This document shows positions 1 through 8,921 of a stretch of DNA of 64,000 bases, one piece after another (the first letter of the stretch is position 1; every line of letters begins with the position of its first letter). Below the pieces are notes generated by a model. The model was not told the DNA's origin. It saw only the letters and a list, made by a program, of their open reading frames with translations, and searched no databases. The stretch covers positions 1 through 64,000 of the forward strand of contig JAFRCV010000022.1 in the NCBI GenBank assembly GCA_017404205.1. The letters run 5' to 3'. The translations under genes and the position numbers were made by a program. The DNA is from Erysipelotrichaceae bacterium (GTDB lineage: Bacteria; Bacillota_I; Bacilli_A; Erysipelotrichales; Erysipelotrichaceae).

Positions 1-1
1 A

Positions 2-616
2 AAAGCTTCTAAGCAATCTCAAACTTATACAAGTTCTAAGTATCAAACAGGCACTGTTTATGCTTATGATTCAACAAGTGATGGCATTACATTTAAAAAA
101 GGCGACACCGTTAAATACTGGTTAGTTAAAAATAATGATACGCCACAAATAGAAACGGTAACTATTTCTTCATTAATTGGGAAAAGCAAAGCAGAAGCAC
201 AAAACTATTGCAACAACAATGGCTTAACAGCGAATTTTGTGGATGCTTATTCTGATAATATTGCTGAAGGAAGAGTTATTTCAACTAATCCAAGCGCTGG
301 AACAACAATTGAAAAAGGCAAATCAATTACTATTACAATTTCACTAGGTCCAAACATTCAAAAAGCATATATTTTGAAAGCTGATTTTTTAAGCAATAAT
401 TATTCAGGAAGCACTTTTGAGGAAACAAAGAATGCTTTGAGTGGTTATTTTGCTGAACAAGGATTCACAAATGTTTCTTATGTTGGTATCAAATCAGATA
501 AAACTATAGGTAGAATAACTGCTATATCTGTAGATGGAAATACATCATATAATGCAGGTGAATATCCAATTAATACACCAATTGTGGTTTCGATTGTTTC
601 TGAAAGACTTAACTAG
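2..616 (+). CDS. PASTA-domain protein, C-terminal part (5' end outside window)
   Basis: The frame is open from base 2 and ends at a TAG at 614-616, so the start lies upstream of the window. The visible part holds at least one clear PASTA repeat (about bases 160-350) with the typical valine-rich opening, a helix rich in alanine (SKAEAQNYC) and the closing pattern NPSAGTTIEKGKSITI. A second, more divergent PASTA-like repeat follows. PASTA modules bind peptidoglycan fragments and usually form the extracellular part of Ser/Thr kinases of the PrkC type or of class B penicillin-binding proteins. Which of these it is cannot be seen. A MATE gene follows after 3 bases, so the two may share a transcript. 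Confidence 0.8.
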   Translation, partial: KASKQSQTYTSSKYQTGTVYAYDSTSDGITFKKGDTVKYWLVKNNDTPQIETVTISSLIGKSKAEAQNYCNNNGLTANFVDAYSDNIAEGRVISTNPSAGTTIEKGKSITITISLGPNIQKAYILKADFLSNNYSGSTFEETKNALSGYFAEQGFTNVSYVGIKSDKTIGRITAISVDGNTSYNAGEYPINTPIVVSIVSERLN

Positions 617-619
617 TAT

Positions 620-2020
620 ATGAATATTGTAGAAAAATTCTTTAACCCTTTATTATCTTTTAATCAAAAAGATTTAAAAGGTGAAGTACCACCAATAAAA
701 GATTTATATTTGCGAACACTTAAAATTGCTTGGCCAAGTGCACTTGAGGGCGTTTTAATATCTTTAATAAGTGCAGTTGATTTGATAATGGTTGGTTCTA
801 TTGGCAAAGAAGCAATTAGTGCTGTTGGCATATGCAATCAACCAAGATTTATATGTTTATCGCCAATCTTTGCATCAACTACAGCCGCTATTGTTTTAAT
901 TGCCAGAAGAAAAGGTGAAGGCAATCAAAAAGCAGCTAATGATTTTTTAAGAGTTGCTTTATGTTGGTCATTTATTTTTGCACTTATATTTTGTGGCTTA
1001 TCCTTTGTGTTTGCTAGAGAAATATTATCATTTGCTGGTGCACAAGCCGATTATATTGATATTGCTGTTGAATATTATCGAATAGTTGTTTCATCATTGT
1101 TCTTATTTTCACTTGGCAATACAATGTCAGGCGCTCAAAGAGGAGCAGGTTACACCAAGATTTCTATGATTACTAATCTAAGTGCAAACATAGTTAATAT
1201 TATTCTTAATGCAATCCTCATTAATGGTTTATTAGGCTTTCCTAAATTAGGTGTAAAGGGTGCCGCTATTGCAACAGCAATTGGCAATACTGTAGCTTTT
1301 ATCATTGCGTTGATAAGCTTACTGCAAAAGAATAATTATTTAAGTTTAAATCTTAAAGCCATTGATGATTTTAAAGATAAGACAAAAAGATATTTCAATA
1401 TTTTTAAATCTGCTTTTTCTGAACAAATAATTGTTCGTTTTGGTTTCTTTGTATATGCCAAAGTTGTTGCTTCTTTAGGAACAGCTGAATTTGCGGCTCA
1501 TCAAATATGCATGAATATCATCACAATTAATTTTGCATTAGGCGATGGCCTTCAAACAGCCAACACTTCACTTGTTGGCCAATCACTAGGTGCTAAAAGA
1601 AGCGACTTAGCTATAATCTATTCTAAGATTGCCCAAACAGTTGGTGTTTGCTTTGCGATATTAAATGCTATAGTTGTCTTTATTTTCTCTAAACAAATAT
1701 TAAATATATTCACAAATGATCCAGTTGTTATTGGGCTAGCTGATATTCCAATGAAGATTATTTGTTTCATTGTTTTCTTCCAAATCTTACAAGTTATCAC
1801 CATTGGCGCCTTAAGAGGAGCTGGCGATGTTAAATTTGTAACCTTTATGATGCTAATTTGCGTTGGCATTATTAGACCCGGTGTATCTTATTTACTTGTT
1901 TATCCTTTAAATATGGGACTAGTCGGTGCTTGGCTTGGCGTTTTAATAGACCAGGCAAGTAGGGCAATATATTCATTAATTAGATTTAAGAAAGGTTCTT
2001 GGGTTAATATAAAGGTGTAA
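620..2020 (+). CDS. MATE family efflux transporter
   Basis: A 466-residue polytopic membrane protein with about twelve hydrophobic segments and the two-fold internal symmetry of the MATE family. Each half carries the usual Gly/Ala-rich pattern (for example GAQRGAGYTKISM near residue 172 and GALRGAGDVKFVT near 395). MATE proteins export cationic drugs or metabolites in exchange for Na+ or H+. The length matches the family. The start follows the upstream stop by only 3 bases with no good Shine-Dalgarno sequence, so translational coupling to the PASTA gene is likely. The substrate cannot be inferred. Confidence 0.9.
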   Translation: MNIVEKFFNPLLSFNQKDLKGEVPPIKDLYLRTLKIAWPSALEGVLISLISAVDLIMVGSIGKEAISAVGICNQPRFICLSPIFASTTAAIVLIARRKGEGNQKAANDFLRVALCWSFIFALIFCGLSFVFAREILSFAGAQADYIDIAVEYYRIVVSSLFLFSLGNTMSGAQRGAGYTKISMITNLSANIVNIILNAILINGLLGFPKLGVKGAAIATAIGNTVAFIIALISLLQKNNYLSLNLKAIDDFKDKTKRYFNIFKSAFSEQIIVRFGFFVYAKVVASLGTAEFAAHQICMNIITINFALGDGLQTANTSLVGQSLGAKRSDLAIIYSKIAQTVGVCFAILNAIVVFIFSKQILNIFTNDPVVIGLADIPMKIICFIVFFQILQVITIGALRGAGDVKFVTFMMLICVGIIRPGVSYLLVYPLNMGLVGAWLGVLIDQASRAIYSLIRFKKGSWVNIKV

Positions 2021-2021
2021 T

Positions 2022-3017
2022 ATGTATTATTTAAATCGTTTATTTCATATTGATTTTAAAAGAATGTTTTCAACTATTAAAAAGATTTCTAAACGATCTA
2101 AGAAACCTTTCATTTTCATTTTGATTGATATTATTATTTGTTCATTAAAGTTTGGATCTGGTTATATGGATTATTTCCAATTCTATTTTGAGAACTTAAA
2201 TAATTCACAAAGGGCTACATATATCAATAGAACAGTAAATAATAATTATTTTAAAAAATTAAATAATCATGATTATTTTCATATCTTTCAAAATAAACAT
2301 GAATTTTTAAATCTCTTTAAAGAATACATTAAAAGAGATTATCTTTATTTGAAAGATTCTTCATATGAAGACTATTTAGAATTTGTGAAAAAACATCCAG
2401 TCTTTATGGCTAAACCTGATGGTGGTTTATGTGGCAAAGGTATTGAAATGATTGATAGTAATGATGCAGATTTAAAAGAATTATATTCATCATTTATTAA
2501 TAATAATCAATTATTATTAGAAGAAAGAATATCACAAAATAAAGAGATAGCTTCTATCTATCCTTTAGCCATCAATACAATTAGAGTTGTTACTATTAAT
2601 GTTAATGGTAAAGTTTCTGTTCCGTTTGTGGCAATTAGAATTGGTGATGGCGGTAGAGTTGTTGATAATTTTAATAGTGGTGGTATGTTTACGGTTGTAG
2701 ATGAAGATGGTGTCATTAGGAAACCAGCTATCAACAAAGAAAATGAAGTATTTGAGAATCATCCATATACTGGTACACCAATTGTGGGATTTAAGATTCC
2801 AATGTATAAAGAGATTATTGAACAATGTAAGAAAATGGCAACTATTGTCCCTGAAATTGGTTATACAGGATGGGATATGACGGTAAGTGATAAGGGTGTT
2901 GATGTTGTTGAAGCAAACCAACTTCCAGGATATGATATTTATCAATCGTTTCCTCATTTAAATGAAGATAAATGTGGTTTAAAACCTCGATTTGATAAGA
3001 TTGTTTATAATAAATAA
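2022..3017 (+). CDS. ATP-grasp enzyme of the sugar-transfer-associated type
   Basis: A 331-residue protein. The nucleotide-binding part has MAKPDGGLCGKGIEM near residue 128 and LLLEERISQ near 165, and ends with VVEANQLPGYDIYQ near residue 293, where the acidic and Asn residues would bind Mg-ATP. This matches the ATP-grasp family often found in cell-envelope polysaccharide loci (sugar-transfer-associated ATP-grasp). Known family members are thought to ligate a carboxylate to an amine or hydroxyl group; the substrate is unknown. The start is 1 base after the MATE stop, so the two genes are co-transcribed. The first 60 residues are basic with a short hydrophobic stretch and may be membrane-associated. 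Confidence 0.75.
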   Translation: MYYLNRLFHIDFKRMFSTIKKISKRSKKPFIFILIDIIICSLKFGSGYMDYFQFYFENLNNSQRATYINRTVNNNYFKKLNNHDYFHIFQNKHEFLNLFKEYIKRDYLYLKDSSYEDYLEFVKKHPVFMAKPDGGLCGKGIEMIDSNDADLKELYSSFINNNQLLLEERISQNKEIASIYPLAINTIRVVTINVNGKVSVPFVAIRIGDGGRVVDNFNSGGMFTVVDEDGVIRKPAINKENEVFENHPYTGTPIVGFKIPMYKEIIEQCKKMATIVPEIGYTGWDMTVSDKGVDVVEANQLPGYDIYQSFPHLNEDKCGLKPRFDKIVYNK

Positions 3018-3092
3018 ATATTATGGATAATGAAGTACTACTATTTTTAATTGCCTTTTATTTACGTGATTTTTCATTAAAGGAGTTTTTAT

Positions 3093-3308
3093 ATGTATAT
3101 TACAATGACTGAGTTTAGAAAATATTTAGACAAATACATTGAATTATCTAGAAAAAAGAAGATTATTATAACTAAATATGGTAAACCATATGTAAAGCTC
3201 GAAAGCTTATTAGGAAGCAAAAAAGACCTTGTATATAGCCTTGCCGGCAGTTTACCAAGTGATATAGATATTAAAAGTATTCTAGATAAAAAATATTCAA
3301 ACATTTAG
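3093..3308 (+). CDS. Phd/YefM-type antitoxin, no partner visible
   Basis: A 71-residue protein opening with the fold seen in Phd/YefM antitoxins: MTEFRKYLDKYIELSRKKK, then IIITKYGKPYVKLESL, which is the beta-strand that normally reads V-I-T-x-x-G-x-P. A good ribosome site (AAAGGAG, about 3079-3085) sets the ATG at 3093. The C-terminal toxin-neutralising tail is short. No toxin gene follows; the next gene is nifJ and the preceding one is an ATP-grasp enzyme. It is therefore either an orphan antitoxin, a solitary DNA-binding regulator, or a remnant. The opposite strand also has an open frame here, but it lacks a ribosome site and any recognisable domain. Confidence 0.7.
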   Translation: MYITMTEFRKYLDKYIELSRKKKIIITKYGKPYVKLESLLGSKKDLVYSLAGSLPSDIDIKSILDKKYSNI

Positions 3309-3342
3309 TCAAAATCACTGAATAATAAAAATCTTTCTATTG

Positions 3343-3348
3343 TATAAT
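3343..3348 (+). promoter_or_regulatory. -10 element of nifJ
   Basis: A perfect TATAAT lies 30 bases upstream of the nifJ ATG, with a strong AGGAGG ribosome site (3361-3366) between them. No good -35 hexamer is seen at 16-18 bases, so an activator or an UP element may contribute. Inference from sequence only. Confidence 0.5.
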
Positions 3349-3377
3349 GAAAACGTACTTAGGAGGATTTTTTAATT

Positions 3378-6300
3378 ATGGGAAAAGTATTCCAATCAAT
3401 GGATGGAAATACTGCTACTGCCCATTGCGCGTATGCGTTTACTGAAGTAGCTTGTATCTATCCAATTACTCCTTCTTCACCAATGGCAGAAGTTATTGAT
3501 GCTTGGTCAACTGAAGGACGTAAAAACATTTTTGGTTCTACTGTTAAGGTTGTAGAAATGCAATCAGAAGGTGGAGCTGCTGGTGCTTTGCATGGTGCAT
3601 TACAAGGTGGTACATTAGGTGCTACATTTACTGCATCTCAAGGTTTCTTATTAATGATTCCTAACATGTATAAGTTAGCTGGCGAATTATTACCAGGTGT
3701 AATTCATACTAGCGCTAGAGCTTTAGCTGGTAGAGCATTATCAATCTTTGGTGATCATCAAGATATTTATGCTGCAAGACAAACAGGTATGTGTATGCTT
3801 GCATCACATTCTGTACAAGAATGTATGGATTTAGCAGGTGTTGCACACTTATCAGCAATTAAGGGTTCATTACCATTTATTCATTTCTTTGATGGTTTTA
3901 GAACTTCTCATGAAATTCAAAAGATTGAAGTAATGGATCAAGAATTCTTAAAATCTCTTGTTGACATGGAGGCTGTAGAAAAATTTAAAGCTAATGCTTT
4001 AAACCCTCATACTAATCCAGTTACAAGAGGTGGTGCTGAAAATGATGATATCTATTTTGCTGCTAGAGAAGCTGCAAATGGTTATTATGAAGCGATTCCT
4101 GATATCGTTAATGACTACATGCAAAAGATTTCAGAACATACAGGTAGAAATTATGCTCCATTTACATATTATGGTGATCCAAATGCTGATAGAGCTATCG
4201 TTGCTATGGGTTCTGTTACTGAAACAATTAAAGAAACAATTGATACATTAAACAAAATGGGTGAAAAAGTTGGCTTAATTAAAGTTCACTTATACCGTCC
4301 ATTCTCTGTTAAATATCTAGAAAAAGTATTACCTGCTTCAGTTAAAAAGATTGCTGTTCTTGATAGAACTATTGAAGCTGGTTCTAGAGAACCATTATTC
4401 TTAGATGTATGTGATGCATTAAAAGAACATAAAGATCTTAAGATTATCGGTGGTAGATATGGTCTATCTTCTAGAGATACTGCTCCAAATCAAATTAAAG
4501 CAGTTTATGATGAGCTTAAGAAAGATGCACCAAAAGAAGAATTCACAATCGGTGTTAATGATGATGTAACTCATCTATCATTAGATGTTGATCCTAATTT
4601 CCATGTTGATGCTGATTATACTTCTTGTCTATTCTTTGGACTTGGTTCAGATGGTACAGTTGGTGCTAATAAGTCATCTATTAAGATTATTGGCGATAAT
4701 ACTGATCAATATGCTCAAGCTTATTTCCAATATGACTCTAGAAAATCAGGTGGTGTTACAAGATCTCACTTAAGATTTGGCCCATCTCCTATAAGATCTA
4801 CATATTATGTAGATAATGCAGACTTTGTATCTTGTTCACTTGATTCATATTGCTTCAAGTTTGATATGACAAGACAATTAAAAGATGGTGGTACATTCTT
4901 ACTTAATACAACATTTGATGCTGATAAGTTAGAAGAACATCTTCCTAATAGAATGCTTGCTGGCTTAGCTAAAAAGCATGCTAAATTCTATATCATTAAT
5001 GCATCTAAGATTTGTGCAGAAATCGGTATGGGTAGAAGAACTAATACTACACTTCAATCTGCATTCTTCGCATTAAATGAACAAATTATGCCTTATGATA
5101 AAGCTCTTGAACTTATGAAATATATGGCTAAGAAGTCATATTCTAAGAAGGGTGATGATGTAGTTGAAATGAACTACAAAGCAATTGATGCTGGTAAGGC
5201 AGGACTAGTAGAAGTTGAAGTTAAACCAGAATGGGCTAACTTAACATATGATGCTAATAAAGCTAATACAGGTGATGCTTATTTCGATAATCATGTATCT
5301 GTAATTAATGCTTTAGATGGTTATGATCTACCAGTTTCTAATTTCTTGAAATATGGATTACCTGATGGTTCATTACAATCAAATGTATCATTCAAGGAAA
5401 AGAGATCTATCGCTGTTCAAGTTCCAAGATGGAATCCTGAAAACTGTATTCAATGTTCATTCTGTTCATTTGTATGTCCACATGCAACAATCAGACCAGT
5501 ATTATTAACAGATGAAGAAATTAAAAATGCTCCTAAGCAATTTGAAACAATCCCAGCAATGGGTAAGGGTGTAGAAAATCTTAAATTCCGCATTCAAGTT
5601 TCTCCTGCAAACTGTGTTGGTTGTGGTCTATGTGCTCATGAATGTCCAGGTAAGGGTGGCAAGAAAGCTCTTGAAATGGTTGATGTTAATGAAGAACTTG
5701 AAAACGAATGCCTTGCAGATTACATGTTTAAAGAACTTGAACCTAAGACTAATTACTTCCCAACAAATACTGTTAAGGGTTCTCAATTCTTAAAACCATA
5801 CTTTGAAGTATCTGGTGCTTGTCCTGGTTGTGGTGAAGCTCCATATTACAAATTAGTTTCTCAATTATATGGTAAAGATATGTTAGTAGCTAATGCCACT
5901 GGCTGTTCAATGATTTACTGTTCAAGTGCTCCATCTACTCCATTTGTGGCAGATAAAGATGGTGGCGTTGCTTGGGCTAACTCATTATTTGAAGATAATG
6001 CTGAATATGGCTTCGGTATGGCTGTAGCTCAAAACTATAAAGAAGCTAAGATTTTAAAGATTATGGAAGATAATCTTGATGGCGATTGCTCAGAAGCATT
6101 TAAGAAATATATTGCAGCAGCTAACAACCGTGATGCACAAAGAGCATGCAAAGATGAAGTAATCGCTGCTGTGAAAGCATCAAGCAATCCTGCTGTTAAA
6201 GAATTACTAGACTATGAAAGAGATTTAGTTTCTAAATCAGTATGGATCGTTGGTGGTGATGGTTGGGCATACGATATCGGATATGGTGGACTTGACCATG

Positions 6301-6875
6301 TAATAGCAAACGATGTTAACTGCAATATCTTGGTATTAGATACTGAAGTATATTCAAATACAGGTGGTCAATCTTCTAAATCTTCTCAAGCTGCTTCAAT
6401 CGCTAAATTTGCTGCTGGTGGTAAAGCAACTTCTAAGAAAGATTTAGGTATGATTGCGATGGCTTATGGTCATGTTTATGTTGCATCAGTTTCAATGGGT
6501 GCTAATAGAATGCAATTATTAAATGCTTTAACTGAAGCTGAAAGCTACAATGGACCATCATTAATCATTGCTTATTGTCCATGTATTGAACAAGGTATTA
6601 GAAGTGGCATGGCAACTCAACAAGTTGTCGAAAAGAACGCTGTTGAATGTGGTTACACTACTCTATACAGATTCGATCCTCGTAAAGAAAAACCTCTAAC
6701 AATCGATTCTAAGGAACCAAATTGGGATAACTTTGAAGCATTCTTAATGAATGAAAACAGATATAACCAATTGCCTAAGATCAGAGGCGAGGAATTAGCT
6801 AAAGAAATGTTCGCTAAGACAAAAGCTGATGCTCAAAAGAGATATAAGAGATTAGTTGCTTTAGCTAGTGAATAA
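3378..6875 (+). CDS. nifJ: Pyruvate:ferredoxin (flavodoxin) oxidoreductase
   Basis: A 1165-residue single-chain PFOR of full family length. It decarboxylates pyruvate with CoA to acetyl-CoA and CO2 and passes two electrons to ferredoxin. Visible in order: the pyruvate/TPP domain I with YPITPSSPMAEVIDAW near residue 28; the ferredoxin-like insert with two [4Fe-4S] motifs, CIQCSFCSFVCP near 691 and CVGCGLCAHECP near 746; the cysteines CPGCGE near 815 and GCSMIYC near 840 for the proximal cluster; and the Mg-TPP site GDGWAYDIGYGGLDH near 960 followed by SNTGGQSSKSS. It is monocistronic: its own promoter precedes it and a strong terminator follows. It is the central fermentation enzyme and likely supplies reduced ferredoxin to the hydrogenase operon at the end of this window. 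Confidence 0.98.
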   Translation: MGKVFQSMDGNTATAHCAYAFTEVACIYPITPSSPMAEVIDAWSTEGRKNIFGSTVKVVEMQSEGGAAGALHGALQGGTLGATFTASQGFLLMIPNMYKLAGELLPGVIHTSARALAGRALSIFGDHQDIYAARQTGMCMLASHSVQECMDLAGVAHLSAIKGSLPFIHFFDGFRTSHEIQKIEVMDQEFLKSLVDMEAVEKFKANALNPHTNPVTRGGAENDDIYFAAREAANGYYEAIPDIVNDYMQKISEHTGRNYAPFTYYGDPNADRAIVAMGSVTETIKETIDTLNKMGEKVGLIKVHLYRPFSVKYLEKVLPASVKKIAVLDRTIEAGSREPLFLDVCDALKEHKDLKIIGGRYGLSSRDTAPNQIKAVYDELKKDAPKEEFTIGVNDDVTHLSLDVDPNFHVDADYTSCLFFGLGSDGTVGANKSSIKIIGDNTDQYAQAYFQYDSRKSGGVTRSHLRFGPSPIRSTYYVDNADFVSCSLDSYCFKFDMTRQLKDGGTFLLNTTFDADKLEEHLPNRMLAGLAKKHAKFYIINASKICAEIGMGRRTNTTLQSAFFALNEQIMPYDKALELMKYMAKKSYSKKGDDVVEMNYKAIDAGKAGLVEVEVKPEWANLTYDANKANTGDAYFDNHVSVINALDGYDLPVSNFLKYGLPDGSLQSNVSFKEKRSIAVQVPRWNPENCIQCSFCSFVCPHATIRPVLLTDEEIKNAPKQFETIPAMGKGVENLKFRIQVSPANCVGCGLCAHECPGKGGKKALEMVDVNEELENECLADYMFKELEPKTNYFPTNTVKGSQFLKPYFEVSGACPGCGEAPYYKLVSQLYGKDMLVANATGCSMIYCSSAPSTPFVADKDGGVAWANSLFEDNAEYGFGMAVAQNYKEAKILKIMEDNLDGDCSEAFKKYIAAANNRDAQRACKDEVIAAVKASSNPAVKELLDYERDLVSKSVWIVGGDGWAYDIGYGGLDHVIANDVNCNILVLDTEVYSNTGGQSSKSSQAASIAKFAAGGKATSKKDLGMIAMAYGHVYVASVSMGANRMQLLNALTEAESYNGPSLIIAYCPCIEQGIRSGMATQQVVEKNAVECGYTTLYRFDPRKEKPLTIDSKEPNWDNFEAFLMNENRYNQLPKIRGEELAKEMFAKTKADAQKRYKRLVALASE

Positions 6876-6899
6876 TTGTTAATATAACAAATCATTTTG

Positions 6900-6931
6900 A
6901 AAGCTCTTTCTATTAAGAAAGGGCTTTTTTT
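6900..6931 (+). terminator. Rho-independent terminator of nifJ
   Basis: An 11-bp stem (6900-6910 with 6917-6927, one G-U pair), a 6-base loop and a T tract. It separates nifJ from the next operon. Confidence 0.9.
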
Positions 6932-6933
6932 AG

Positions 6934-6939
6934 TATAAT
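6934..6939 (+). promoter_or_regulatory. -10 element placing the start point at the ATG (leaderless)
   Basis: TATAAT ends 7 bases before the ATG at 6947. With the usual 6-8 base distance from -10 to the transcription start, the mRNA should begin at or within a base or two of the ATG. There is no Shine-Dalgarno sequence between terminator and ATG. Inference; see findings. Confidence 0.6.
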
Positions 6940-6946
6940 AAAATAA

Positions 6947-8920
6947 ATGAGAATTGGATTATTTACAGATACATATTTGCCAGATATCAATGGTGTTGTT
7001 TCCTCGGTAGAACTTTTGAGGAAGAAACTTGAAGAACTTGGCAATGACGTCTATGTCATTTGTACATATAAAGGCTTAGTTAAAGTTAAATATGAAGGAA
7101 AGATAATAAGACTTCCAGGCATAGAGATTAAGAAACTTTATGGTTATACTTTAAGTACGCCTTTACATTTTTTGATGATTGAAGAAATCAAAAAACTTAA
7201 TTTAGACATCATCCATGCGGAAACAGAATTTGGAGTTGGTATTTTTGCGAACATTGTTGCTTCAACCTTAAATATTCCGCTTGTTAGGACATATCATACA
7301 ACTTATGAAGATTACACTCATTATGTGAACTTCATTCACTCTAAAACATTAGATAAAGGCCTAAAAAAAGGTGTAGCTTTAATATCTAAAGCTTATGGTA
7401 ATAATTGTGTAAGACTTATTTCACCATCTAAAAAAACAGCTGATATGTTAAAAAAATATGGAGTTGTATCAGAAATTGATATTATTCCTACAGGTGTTGA
7501 ATTAGACCGTTTTGATGCCAAAAATGTTGAATTAGAAAAAGCTAATGATCTAAAAAAAGAATATGGTATTAAAGATGATGAAAAACTATTATTATTTGTC
7601 GGTAGGATTGCTAAAGAAAAAGCGATTGATCAAATTATAAATGCTTTTGTTAAAGTTAAAGAAGAAAACTTAAAAATAAAACTGTTAATTGTTGGTGCTG
7701 GACCATCACTTGAAGAACTTCAAGATTTAGTAAAAAAAGAAGATTTAGAAGACTATATATTCTTTGCAGGTAAGAAGCCATTTAGCCAAGTTCCAATTTA
7801 TTACCATGGAGCTGATGGCTTTATTAGCGCATCAACTAGTGAAACTCAAGGAATGACTTATATTGAAGCGTTAGCTTCAGGACTTGTTGTATTAGCTCAT
7901 TATGATGCTGTTTTAACTGATTTAATCATTGAAGATAAAAATGGCTATTTCTTTGAAGACAATAATATCTACGAAACAATAAAGAAATTTAACGATTTAA
8001 GTCAAGATAAATATCAAGAAATGACTAAATATGCGATTCAATCAGCACAAAAGTATGATGCTGATAAATTTGGCGAAGATTCTTTAAAACTATATGAAGA
8101 AGCAATTGAAGATTATAAATATTCATATGTCATTAAAAAGACAAAACTAAAAGATGATTGTGTTGTTTTATCTTTAGAAGCTTTTGATGGGGAAGAAGTG
8201 AGTATCACTTTATCATTAGATGATTATTATAATGGCGGCTATCGAAATGATTCTAAAATAAGCAAGCTTGTTTACAAGACGCTTTTAAAGAAACAAGAAC
8301 CAGCTTTAGCATATCGAGCATGTTTAAAACGTTTAGCTAATAAAGACTATACAGTTAAACAAATGAAAGACTATCTAAATGATAAATTTGATTTAGATCA
8401 AGAAACAATTGGTGAATTAATTCAACGCTTAATTGATTATAATTTATTAGATGATAAACGTTTCGCAATCAATAAAACTAATTCTTTTAATGCTAGTTTT
8501 TTATCAACAAGAGCAATAAAAACAAAATTAAAAAAACTAGGCATTGACAATAACATTATTGAAGAAGTAGTTACTAATAATGTTGATGAAGAATTATTAA
8601 AAGCCGAAGAAAGAGCTCAAAAATATTTAAAGATGGCAAAAAATAAATCTTTAAATCATAAGAAACAAACAATATATACAAAATTATTAAATGATGGCTT
8701 TGCTAGTGATATCGCCAAAGAAGCGATGAACATCCTTGATTTTTCTTCTTCAGTTTTAATGGAAAAAGATATTTTAAGAAAAGAAGCTAATAAAGCTAAA
8801 AAGAAATATGAGAAGAAATATGAAGGTTCTGAATTAAGGAATCGAGTATATTTAAGTTTAGTTGCCAAAGGTTTTGGCTACGATAACATTTACGCAATAA
8901 TAAACGAAATGGAGTTATAA
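6947..8920 (+). CDS. Glycosyltransferase family 4 fused to RecX
   Basis: One 657-residue frame that joins two unrelated proteins. Residues 1 to about 385 are a GT-B glycosyltransferase of family 4: RIGLFTDTYLPDINGV at the start, LFVGRIAKEKAID near 216, and the donor-site motif SETQGMTYIEALASG near 300. This resembles the diacylglycerol glucosyltransferases that build membrane glycolipids. From about residue 390 to the end is a complete RecX: a beta-rich N-terminal part, then three-helix repeats beginning YRACLKRLANKDYTVKQM near 457 and IDYNLLDDKRFA near 495. RecX modulates RecA filaments. No stop, internal start or frameshift is seen at the junction. First gene of a tight operon. Confidence 0.88.
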   Translation: MRIGLFTDTYLPDINGVVSSVELLRKKLEELGNDVYVICTYKGLVKVKYEGKIIRLPGIEIKKLYGYTLSTPLHFLMIEEIKKLNLDIIHAETEFGVGIFANIVASTLNIPLVRTYHTTYEDYTHYVNFIHSKTLDKGLKKGVALISKAYGNNCVRLISPSKKTADMLKKYGVVSEIDIIPTGVELDRFDAKNVELEKANDLKKEYGIKDDEKLLLFVGRIAKEKAIDQIINAFVKVKEENLKIKLLIVGAGPSLEELQDLVKKEDLEDYIFFAGKKPFSQVPIYYHGADGFISASTSETQGMTYIEALASGLVVLAHYDAVLTDLIIEDKNGYFFEDNNIYETIKKFNDLSQDKYQEMTKYAIQSAQKYDADKFGEDSLKLYEEAIEDYKYSYVIKKTKLKDDCVVLSLEAFDGEEVSITLSLDDYYNGGYRNDSKISKLVYKTLLKKQEPALAYRACLKRLANKDYTVKQMKDYLNDKFDLDQETIGELIQRLIDYNLLDDKRFAINKTNSFNASFLSTRAIKTKLKKLGIDNNIIEEVVTNNVDEELLKAEERAQKYLKMAKNKSLNHKKQTIYTKLLNDGFASDIAKEAMNILDFSSSVLMEKDILRKEANKAKKKYEKKYEGSELRNRVYLSLVAKGFGYDNIYAIINEMEL

Positions 8921-8921
8921 C

